A DNA stretch of 64,000 nt from Natronosalvus amylolyticus (GTDB taxonomy: Archaea; Halobacteriota; Halobacteria; Halobacteriales; Natrialbaceae): positions 62,001-126,000 of the forward strand of contig NZ_CP101160.1 of assembly GCF_024298845.1 (NCBI RefSeq), read 5' to 3'. Shown here in pieces: positions 51,087-61,400 of this stretch; positions within the stretch are counted from its first letter, which is position 1; each line of letters starts with the position of its first letter. The notes below the pieces were generated by a model. It did not search any database and was not told the DNA's origin. It was given only the letters and a program-made list of their open reading frames with translations. A program made the position numbers and the translations under genes.

Positions 51087-52306
51087 GTCAGTCAGATCAG
51101 ATCAACTGGTCACGAATGTCGCTCGAGGAACTACAGGATTACTGGAACACTCACGTCGAACTCGAACTCAAGCGCGAGGGATTCGACCCAGAGCGCAAGC
51201 CGACCTACGAGGAGATTACCGAAGCAGGCTACTCTGGGATTGCGTACGCGCTCCGAGAGCACCACGATATGACGCTCTCGCAGTTTCTCGCCACAGTCGG
51301 CTATACAGACGCCTCTTCGGACGCTTACACCTGGGGTATAGACGACGAAACGACCATCGACGAACTCGAAGCGTACGTCCGAACGATTGATCGGCGTCGA
51401 GGGCTCGCCCAGTCGACCGTCGACACCAAACGAGCACGACTCGCTCAGTTCGCCCGCGTGTACGCGGATATCCACGGCCAGGCCGACCTGGTAGCACGAG
51501 TGGGTGATGGGACAAATCGGCAGGAAGAAATCCAGCGCCTCCTCGCTGTCTTCGATGCGTTTCACCACGACCTCGAGAGCGACGCATCGAAGTTGAAGTA
51601 CTACGGTGACGTGAATCAGTTCTACGACCACCTCGAGCGACGGGCGAAAGCGGCGTTCAACCCTGTCGCGGGAATCAAAGCCGAGTACAACTGGCAACGC
51701 GGCGATCCGAACAACCAGCCGCTCACTACGCGACAGGTTCGTCGTCTGTACAAAGCAGCCGTCGATCCGGGGGAGAAACTTATCGTCTTGGGCCTGTGTG
51801 CCTGGGGGCTCAGGCGAAACGAGGTGGCCTCGCTGCATCACTCCCAGCTCGTCCTCGAGACCGACGACCCACATATTGCGTTCGAGAACCGAAAGAACGG
51901 CCCTGGTACGGTTGCCCTGTTGTACGGCGTCGATGAACTGGTTGATCGAATCGACTGGCTGGGTGGCCGTGATCGGGACTGGAACGGGTACGTACTCCCC
52001 TCGAGGGCTTCCAACAGTGGTCATATCATCGGTGAGACTGTACAACGTCGATTCCAGAAACTCGCCCATCGAGCCGAGGTGCGGGTTGATGGAGAGGTGC
52101 CCACCTCTAAGATGGGACGTCGGTTCTGGTACACGACGTATCTCAAGGCGCAGAAGCAACTGCTCGACAGCCTCAATGTCATCGCTGGCGAGCAGGGGAG
52201 TTCGGACCCCTCCGTCGTGTTGAACAATTATCTCTCGGAAGCCGAACGACGGAGGTATCGGCGTAAATTTATGCGTGATCGGTTGGAAGATGCGTTCGGA
52301 CGGTAG
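51083..52306 (+). CDS. tyrosine-type site-specific recombinase/integrase
   Basis: A 407-residue protein. An N-terminal DNA-binding part (SAM-like, about 100-205) is followed by the catalytic fold (about 225-390). Arg I is in CAWGLRRNEVASL; the beta-hairpin lysine in ENRKNGPGTV; the second Arg in MGRRFWYTTY; the Tyr in VVLNNYLSEAERR. The two usual histidines (HxxR and H/W) are replaced here by M and E/Q, so activity may be altered. GTG start with a GAGGTGG Shine-Dalgarno (51070-51076). No tRNA or att site is seen nearby. Confidence 0.82.
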   Translation: MSQSDQINWSRMSLEELQDYWNTHVELELKREGFDPERKPTYEEITEAGYSGIAYALREHHDMTLSQFLATVGYTDASSDAYTWGIDDETTIDELEAYVRTIDRRRGLAQSTVDTKRARLAQFARVYADIHGQADLVARVGDGTNRQEEIQRLLAVFDAFHHDLESDASKLKYYGDVNQFYDHLERRAKAAFNPVAGIKAEYNWQRGDPNNQPLTTRQVRRLYKAAVDPGEKLIVLGLCAWGLRRNEVASLHHSQLVLETDDPHIAFENRKNGPGTVALLYGVDELVDRIDWLGGRDRDWNGYVLPSRASNSGHIIGETVQRRFQKLAHRAEVRVDGEVPTSKMGRRFWYTTYLKAQKQLLDSLNVIAGEQGSSDPSVVLNNYLSEAERRRYRRKFMRDRLEDAFGR

Positions 52307-52379
52307 TTCGTGATAAATATATTATCGCTATATATTTTCCATAACCGCCTCGAGCGACTCCTTTACTCGTTTCCTCTCG

Positions 52380-52454
52380 CACCCAGGGCGACAAGGGCCA
52401 CGTCCTCACAGAAATGCGAGGAGGAAGCCCACGACATCAGTCGTGGGTCGATGA
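52380..52454 (+). mobile_element. solo IS200/IS605-type right end
   Basis: CACCCAGGGCGACAAGGGCC leads to CTCACAGAAATGCGAGGAGG and the stem CCCACGAC-ATCA-GTCGTGGG (52428-52447), then GTCGATGAC. This is the right-end/omega-RNA type seen in haloarchaeal IS1341 elements. No tnpB is attached. It ends immediately before the stop codon of the giant surface gene (52455-52457). Confidence 0.6.
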
Positions 52455-55400
52455 CTAATCCTGCCGATGTCTGGACAGCAGTGCGACGAGAGACAGTGCG
52501 AGCAGCGCTGCCAACGCGCCGAAACCGGGAATACTGGAGTCGCGATCGTGATCGGTTTCGGTGTCGTGTTGACTCGTCGTATCCGTATCTCCATCGTCTT
52601 CCTGTTCGGTGTCGTGTTCGCTTGTCGAATCCCCATCCGTATCAGTGGCATCTTCGGATACCGAATCGGAATCTGATACAGGGAACGTGACGGTCGTCTC
52701 GTACGTCGCGTCGTTGCCTGCGTTATCTCCCACGACAACCGCAATTGTGTGTGAGGTGCCGGCGGTAGATTCGACGGTGTACTCGGCGGCGGACGACGTA
52801 ATCTGCCCGTTTGCAGTCACGTCAGTCCCGTCCTGTAGCAGGGACACCGAGCGCACGTCCACGCCCGATAGTGCATCCTCGTACTCGAATCGGACAGTGA
52901 CGCCGTCGGCCGACTCGAACGTCGAGATATCGACGAGTCGAGGCGGTTCATCGTCGGCGATCAACGCACCGTACGTCGAGAAGTGCGTCACTGTCGAAAC
53001 GAGGAACGGTGTATCATCGACGACGGTAACCTCGGTTTCGACCGGGTCCCACTGGTCTGTGGATGCATCGTAGTAGTGCATCTGTGCGGCGTCGGCACTG
53101 ACACCGGATGGAAGCGATTCCTCGTCGATAGCCATCGAGATCGTCGCGCTTTCGATTGTCCCTTCCTCGAGGTAGTAATCGATGAAACTGTCCATATCGG
53201 CCGTCATGAATCCGACGCCGAGGTCACCACCATTGACGTTCGGATTCATCTCATTTTCCGACAGTGCCAGGAACAGCTCCTGGGACTTGATCGCCTGGTC
53301 GGCGTCGTCGATCAGATCGAAATCGATCGAGGAACCGGACGGGAACGTTATCCGCCCGTCTGCGAGGGTGAACTTCGTGTGGACGACGACTGAGGCTTCG
53401 TCGGTCGCCTCGTTTCCGGCCCTGTCGGTTCCGGTGACGGTCACGACGTACTCACCGGGCTCGTCCACTACGAGGGTGCCGGTGAAACGCGTCGGCGAGG
53501 GACCAGCGTCGTCCATCGTCACCGTTGCGGGCGAGGTCGTGCCGTCCGGGGCGACGAACTCGGCGACGACCGTCGGGACGCCAGACAGCGGCTCGTCACT
53601 CTCGACGACGAGTGTCGCATCCGACATGGTGACGTCTTCGAGACTGGCGGCCATCGAAGGGCCGTTGCGGTCGACGACGAGTATCTCATCGGCGACGTCC
53701 ATGCCAGCCGTTCCGATGACATCCACGGCGAACACCGACAGCGAGTAGCGGCCGTCATCCGGTATGTTCCATATCGGGACGTCGATAATCCATCGGTCCC
53801 CGTCCTGGTGGGTTCCAGCGGTGCTGACGGCGTAGCTGGTCTCGAGCGACTCGACGAGCAGCGTCACGTCGGCCACGTCGAGATCCGCCGTCACGTCTAC
53901 TTCGACGGTTGCCTCGTCGCTCGCGAAGACGAGTTCGTCGCCGGTGTCGAGGTCGATGCCTGTCGAATGACCGATGACGGCAGCAACCGACGGATCGATG
54001 CTCGCTGGCGTGACCGTCACGGTGCCTGCATCACGTTCGCCGAGTTCGAGATCGTACGTTCCCACGGTGGTGATCTGGGCGGAGACGTTGAGCGCGCCCA
54101 GGTGGTAAAATCCGGGCCTCAGGCTCACTTTTTGCGTGCCCACGACTGCAGACTCGCCGGTATCGACGTTGGTCGCGGTGAGTTCGATCGTCTCGGGACC
54201 TTCGACGGTTCCCGCCTGATAGATACTGCCGATGACGTACAGCTGTTCGCCCGCGACCGTTTCTATCGCGGAGGGCGACGCCGCGATCACTCTGATATCG
54301 GAGACGGCGGGCTGGACCTCGACGGTACCAGCCGAGCGGCCACCGAGCTCGAGGTCGTAGGTCCCGGGGGCGTCGAACTGAGCGGAGACGTTTAGCGCGC
54401 CGAGGTGATAGAACCCGGGTGCCAGGCTCACGTCCTGCGTACCGACGACTTCCGTCTCATCGGTGTCGACGTTGGTCGCGGTGAGTTCGATCGTTTCAGT
54501 GCCTTCGACCGTACCCGCCTGATAGATGCTCCCGATGACGTACAGTTGTTCGCCTTCGATTACCTCGATCGCGGAGGGTGACGCCGCGATCACTTTGATA
54601 TCGGAGAACGCTGGCTCGACCTCGACAGTGCCAGCCGATCGGCCACCGAGCTCGAGGTCGTAGGTCCCTGGGGCGTCGGGCTGGAAGGTGACGTTGAGTG
54701 CGCCGAGGTGGTAGTAGCCGGGCGCGAGACTCACGTCCTGGCTCCCGACGACCGTTGTCTCGCCGGTTTCCTGATTCGTTGCGGTGAGCTCGACCGTTTC
54801 AGTGCCTTCGACCGTTCCGGCCTGATAGATGCTCCCGATGACGTACAGCTGTTCGTCTGCGACCAGCTCGATCTCGGAGGGAGACGCCGCGATCACTCGA
54901 ATGTCGGAGAACGCCGCTTCGACCTCAACCGTTCCGGCGTTGCGGTCACCGAGCGAGAGCTGGTAGGTGCCGGCGCTCTCTGGCTGATAGGTGACGTTGA
55001 GGGCACCGAGGTGGTAGTAGCCGGGCGCGAGGCTCACGTCCTGGCTTCCGACGACGGTCGTCTCGCCGGTGTCGACGTTGGTCGCGGTGAGCTCGATCGT
55101 CTGGGTTCCTTCGACGTTACCGGCCTGGTAGATGCTCCCGATGACGTACAGCTGTTCACCTTCGATCAGTTCGACGGCCGAAACCGAGGTCCCGATCACC
55201 TGAATGTCGGTGAGCGCTTCGTCGACCGCGACGGTTCCTGCTTCTCGGCCGCCGAGTTCCAGCTCGTACGTCCCGGCACTCTCCGGCTGGAAGGTGACGT
55301 TGAGCGCGCCGAGGTGGTAGTAGCCGGGAGCGAGCGTTACCTGCTGGCTCCCGACGACTTCCGTCTCGCCGGTGTCGACGTTGGTCGCGGTGAGTTCGAT

Positions 55401-58400
55401 CGTTTCTGGACCCTCTGCCGTGCCTGCCTGATAGATGCTCCCGATGACGTACGTCCCCTCGCCCTCGATCAGTTCGACGTCCGACACTGACGCGGCGATG
55501 ACCACGATGTCGCTTTCGGATTCCGCGACGGTGACCGTCCCCGCGTTTCGTCCGCCGAGCTCGAGGTCGTAGGTTCCGGGATGGTCGGGCTGATAGGTGA
55601 CGTTGAGCGCACCGAGATGGTAGTAGCCGGGCGAAAGGCTCACGTCCTGGCTTCCGACGACCGTTGTCTGGCCAGTATCGACGTTGGTCGCGGTGAGTTC
55701 GATCGTTTCGGTCCCTTCGACAGTTCCGGCCTGATAGATACTCCCGATGACGTAGGCCGCTTCGCCCTCGACCAGCTCGACTGCCGAGACCGATGCTGCG
55801 ATCACCTGAATGTCCGAGATGGCCGCTTCGACCTCCACGGTTCCGGCGCTCCGTCCACCGAGCTCGAGGTCGTAGGTCCCAGCACTCTCCGGCTGGAAGG
55901 TGACGTTGAGGACTCCCAGATGGTAGAAGCCGGGCGAAAGGCTCACGTCCTGGCTTCCGACGACCGTTGTCTGGCCGGTGTCGACGTTGGTCGCGGTGAG
56001 CTCGATCGTCTCGGGCCCTTCGACGGTTCCCGCCTGGTAGATGCTCCCGATGACGTACAGCTGTTCGCCTTCGACCAGTTCGACCGCTGAGGCCGATGCT
56101 GCAATCACTTGAATGTCCGAGACGGCCGCTTCGACCTCCACGGTTCCGGCAGAGCGGCTACCGAGCTCGAGGTCGTACGTTCCAGCACTCTCCGGCTGGA
56201 AGGTGACGTTGAGTGCGCCGAGGTGGTAGAATCCCGGTGAGAGCGTTACCTCCTGGGTACCGACGACCGCAGTCTCGCCGGTGTCGACGTTGGTCGCGGT
56301 GAGCTCGATCGTTTCGGGACCCTCGATAGTGCCCGCCTGGTAGATGCTCCCGATGACGTACAGCTGTTCGCCTGCGACCAGCTCGATTGCGGAGGGTGAC
56401 GCTGCGATCACCTGAATGTCGGAGAACGCTGGCTGAACCTCCACGGTGCCGGCCGAGCGGCCACCGAGCTCGAGGTCGTAGGTCCCAGCATGCTCCGGCT
56501 GGAAGGTGACGTTGAGTGCGCCGAGGTGGTAGAATCCAGGCGAGAGCGTTACCTCCTGGGTACCGACGACCGCAGACTCGCCGGTATCGATGTTGGTCGC
56601 AGTGAGTTCGATCGTCTCGGGACCCTCGATAGTGCCCGCCTGGTGGATGCTCCCGACGACGTACAGCTGCTCGCCTGCGACCAGCTCGACTTCGGATGCG
56701 GAAGCAGCGATAACCCGAATGTCCGTGTACTGGTGTTCGACCGTCACTGTCTCGACGAACAGCCCGTCGACAGAGAGCGTCACGTCCATGGTGTCCTCAC
56801 CGGCTGGAAGGTCGTCTTCCTGGGGTGTCCAGACGAGTTCGACGCCGCCCCGGGCGATTCCAGGACGGACGGTGACTGTCGTCTCGTCGACGACGTCGCC
56901 GTCAACCGAAAGCGCGATGGTCCGGCTCCCGGCGAGGTCTCCCGCATTGTAGAGGTCCGCCGTCACGACGACTGACTGGCCGATCGTCACGTGATCGCGG
57001 TCCGCGCTTGCGCCGTAGAGGATGATGTTCGCTTCGGGATCGACATCCTCGACGACCACGGTGGCCGAATCGACGTCGTCGTCACTCCTGACTTCGATAT
57101 CGACCTCGTCTCCCGCATCCGGAGTTGTCCACGACAGCGGGAGCTGTGCCGACTCGCCCGTATCGAGCGTGAGGCTCGTCGCGTCCACGACGGTTCCGTC
57201 GACGACCAGTTCGATCGTCTGTGTGCCTGCGGAGTCGCCGGTGTTCTCGACCGTCGCGGTGACGGCGAGGACTTCACCGCTGAGGATCGGGGAGGGAGCA
57301 TCGTCGATCGTCACTGCGAAGAACGCGGGATCGGGCGAGGGTGTTGGTGACGGCGTCGGGGCGGATGCCGCCCCGGTAACGGTCACTGTCGTGGTTGCTG
57401 TGGCATCGTTGCTCGTGACGGCGAGTGGAATATCTTCACCCGCGTCGCCGTCCGCAGTCGCCCACGAGAGCGTGAACGACGTTTCCTCGCCCGGATCGAG
57501 CGAGACGCTCTGGGAATCGAAAGCATCCACGATCGCTTCTCCGTTATCGGGCACCAGCAACACCGTCTGCGTCCCGGCAACGGTACCGGTGTTCTGGACG
57601 GTCACGTCCACCTCGAGCGCGTCGCCTTCGGTTACCGGCGTGTTGGTGCCGTCGATCGTCACCGCGAAGAACGGCTCCTGTGCACCAGCCATCACGTCTA
57701 TCGATCCCAGACTAATGCCGTCGACGGCGATGGGGTAGGTGCCCGGGTCGTCGAACTGGTGGGTGAGCGTGAGGGTTACGATCTCTCCGGCTTCGATCGT
57801 CGCAGTCTCGGTTGCGACGGGGACCCCATCGACCTGCAGTTCAGCCGTGTACTCGCCCGCTGAGCCACCCTGGTTCATTACCTGGACGGTGGTGTCCACT
57901 GACTCGCCGACGACTACCGTCCGGTCCGAGACGAAGGCCTCGATGATCGTAAACGCCGCTGGAAGCTCGCCTTCGCCGATTGCGTAGAGGCGACCGTCCT
58001 GGCTACCGACGTAGACGACGCCGTCGAGCACGGCTGGTGAGGACCAGACGCTGTCTCCGGTCTCGAATGCCCAGAGTTCGTCGCCGGTGTTCGCGTTGAG
58101 CGCGTAGAGGTGATCGTCGAAACTGCCGACGTAGACGACACCGTTCGCCACCGCAGGCGAGGATCGAACGTCGCCACCGGTCTCGAAGCTCCACAGCTCG
58201 GTTCCGGTGTCTACCTCGAGTGCGTAGACGTGGTTGTCGTTGCTGCCGACGTAGACGACGCCCTCGGCGACGGCCGGTGCGCCGTTGATCGCGCTCGCGC
58301 TTACTGGCGAATCCCACAGCAGCGTGCCGTCTTCCGCATCGTACGCGTAAACGATTCCGGTGAAGTCTGCGACGTAGACGACGCCGTCGACGGTGGTCAG

Positions 58401-61400
58401 TGCCGTATTGACCAGCACCGGTTCGTCAGCATTCCACAGTTCCGTTCCGCTTGCCGCCTCGATGGCGTACACTCGCTCGTCTATCGGCTGCCCCGATCTG
58501 GGGCTGGTCGCGACGTAGACGACGCCGTTCGCGACGGCAGGTGTCGTGTCGATTTTTCGGTCCGTGTCGAAGCTCCACAGCTCCGATCCGTCCACCGGGT
58601 CCAGCGCGTAGAGGCTCCCGTCCTCGCTGCCGACGTACAGCTCTCCGCCGACGATCCGCGGCGAGGTGAGCGGTTCGCCGATCGACTCGCTCCACAGGAT
58701 GGTTCCATCGTCGACGTCGATCGCGTAGACCGTTCCGAGGTTGCTCGTCGCGTAAACGACGCCATCAGCGACTGCGGGCGCGGTGACAACCGCTCCATCG
58801 GTGTCGACGGTCCAGATGGCCTCGCCGGTTGCCGCGTCAACGGCGTGGACCATCGGTGGCCAGCTTCCGACGTAGACGACCCCGTCAACGACGGCGGGAG
58901 CGGAGCGGACGTAGTGCCAACTCTGGCTGCCCGCAGTGTATTGCCACTGCTCGTCGGGCGAGAGGACTGGCCCAGTTAGCTCAGCGCCGTGGCCGACGTT
59001 GTTGTCACCAAAGCCCTCCTGGGTCCACGCGGCCGTTACGGTAACCGTCTCCGCCGGAAGGTCGGCGACCGTGACCTCGATTTCGCCGCTCGTCTCGAGC
59101 TGGGTGAAGAAGGTCAGCGTTCGCGACTCGCCGGGGGCAAGTGTTCCGCTCTGTTGGTCAACGACCGTGCCATCGGCGCTCAGGAGCGATTCGTAGGAAC
59201 CGTCCTCGCTTCCCTCGTTTTCCACGGTAGCGCTCACGACCACCGTCGAGCCGGTGTACAGATCCGTCGACGAGAGGCTGAGATCGGCGTACGTGATGTC
59301 GACCGATTCGGCCACGACGGTGACGGTTCCAGCCGCGACGCCGTTGACACTCACGACGTACTCACCGTCCTCACCGAAGCTATGGACGAACTCGGCGGTA
59401 TCGGTCTCGCCTGCGTCCACCGGGACGCTCAGGCTATCGACAGTTGCCCCATCGACTTCCAGCGAGAGCGTGATGCTCGCCGTCTCGCTGCCGGTGTTCT
59501 CGAGGATCGTCGTAACGAGTACGTCTTCGTCGACTCCAACCTCGGTCTTGTCCAGTGTAACGTCGACGATCGCCACGTTGTCTCCGACCCACGGCTCGAA
59601 CCGAACGTTTTCGGTGACGCTATCGCCGTCGCCGTTCGCTACCGTTCCGGTGACGGGATCTGTGACCCCGCCGCTCGGGCCGTTAGCTGCGCCCCACCAG
59701 TTGTTGGTCGCATCCACCGGCTCGTAGTTGCTCCACGTGCCGCGGTCGTAATCGACGCCGATACCGTTGTTCTCGAGTTCGTTTCCGTTAATCTGTATCC
59801 CGTCGGGCTGGAATGACACGAGTATCCCGGCATCGACGTTGTCGGCAATTACGTTGTCAGTCACGACGACGTCGTTGGTTACCCTGACCCCGATCTGGTT
59901 GCCGCTGACGGTGTTCGACGTGAGCTCGATCCCTTCGATTCCACTCCACCCAAGGTCGATTCCCGTTGCGGCGTTACCGGTGACGCTATTGTCGGATAGG
60001 GTTGCGTAGTCCGCTCTAGTCGCCCGGACGCCGCTGTTTCCGCTGTCTGTGATCGTGCTGTTCTCGATGTGGGTCCCAGTACCGCTGCCAAGCGAGAGGC
60101 CATCATTACCGCTTGCGACGATCGTTAACTCGCGGATCGTCGCTTGCCTGTCCAGAGAAACCCCGTCACCACCGCTGTTCTCGACGGTGACGCCGTCGAG
60201 TACGAGACCGGCACTTCGTTCGGCGTAGAGTCCGCGTGAGCCGACGTTGCTGATCGTATCGTTGGTAATAGTCGTGTTCGTCGCACCCTCGAGGCGGATC
60301 CCGTTTCGATCGCCGTCGGTAACCGTGTTTCGCGCGAGGTCGACACCCTCACTCTCGACGACTCGCAGGCCGTCGTACGCACTCGAAGTCACCACGTTGT
60401 CGGCAACGAGGCTGTTATCGGACGCCCAGAGCGTGATCGCTCCCACTCGCTGGACGGTAGAGCCCGTGCTGTTGGAGACCGTGTTGTTCGTGACGGTCGC
60501 GTCACTGAACGCGATCTGAATCGGTGCCGTCACGCCATCGAACTCGAGGTCGCTCACCGTAACGCTGGTTGAGTTAACGATGATTACTTGTCCGGGGTCG
60601 GCGGGAATTTGGGGATTGTCCACGCCCGTCTCGTAGTACAGTTCCTTGCCGGCAACGGTGTTCCCGCTGAACGAGTGAGTCGAAAGATCCTCCTCGAGCG
60701 TCGAGTAAGGGTTCGAACTCGAGATCAGCAGGACGCCCGTCTCGAACGTGTTGTCCCGAACGGTGACGGCTTCGGTTTCGAAGATGACCAGGTCGGTATC
60801 GTGGCCGCTAATATCGTTGTTCTCGATGATCTGGTCACCAAAGTATCGAAGGAAAATCCCTGCACCTTCGCTGTCGGTGATCGTGTTGTCGCGGACGACA
60901 GCGTTCCGATTGACCATCACGCCGTTCCCGGCGTTGTTATGGACGAGGTTCGCCTCGACGAGCGACTCGTGCGAGACGTCGATCCCCGCCCCCGAGTTGT
61001 GTTCAACCGTATTCTCAGTGACCGTGGCTCCGAAGGGCCCGGCGATCCCGGCCCGGTCGTTGTTCGAGACGGTGTTGTTGGTGAACGTCGCATCGCGACT
61101 GTTCCGCCAGTAGATACCGTCGTTTCCGTTATTCGTGATGACGTTGTCAGTCATCACGGCATATCGCGCGCCAGGACCGCGGTTGTCGTGGATTCCGTTC
61201 CCGGCGTTGTCGTGGATGTGGTTACCCGTGAACTGAATTCGTTCGCCGCTGGTCACGAGGATCGCAGATCGGAAACTCCCGACGTTACCGCCGCCGTGGT
61301 GAGTCCCTGAGATCGTGTTATCCGCGACCGTCGCGTCATCAGAACCGGACAGGAATAGCCCGCCGTAATTGTCGGTGAGTGTGTTCCCCCGGATTTCCGC

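Noticed and set aside
54708-55490. 260-codon plus-strand frame, with similar frames at 53808, 55581 and 60588
   Set aside because: Antisense to the giant surface gene; the apparent internal repetition only mirrors the 303-bp repeats.
53997-56723. Regular repeats considered as a CRISPR or satellite array
   Set aside because: 303-bp units in frame with a long coding sequence, no short repeats with unique spacers.
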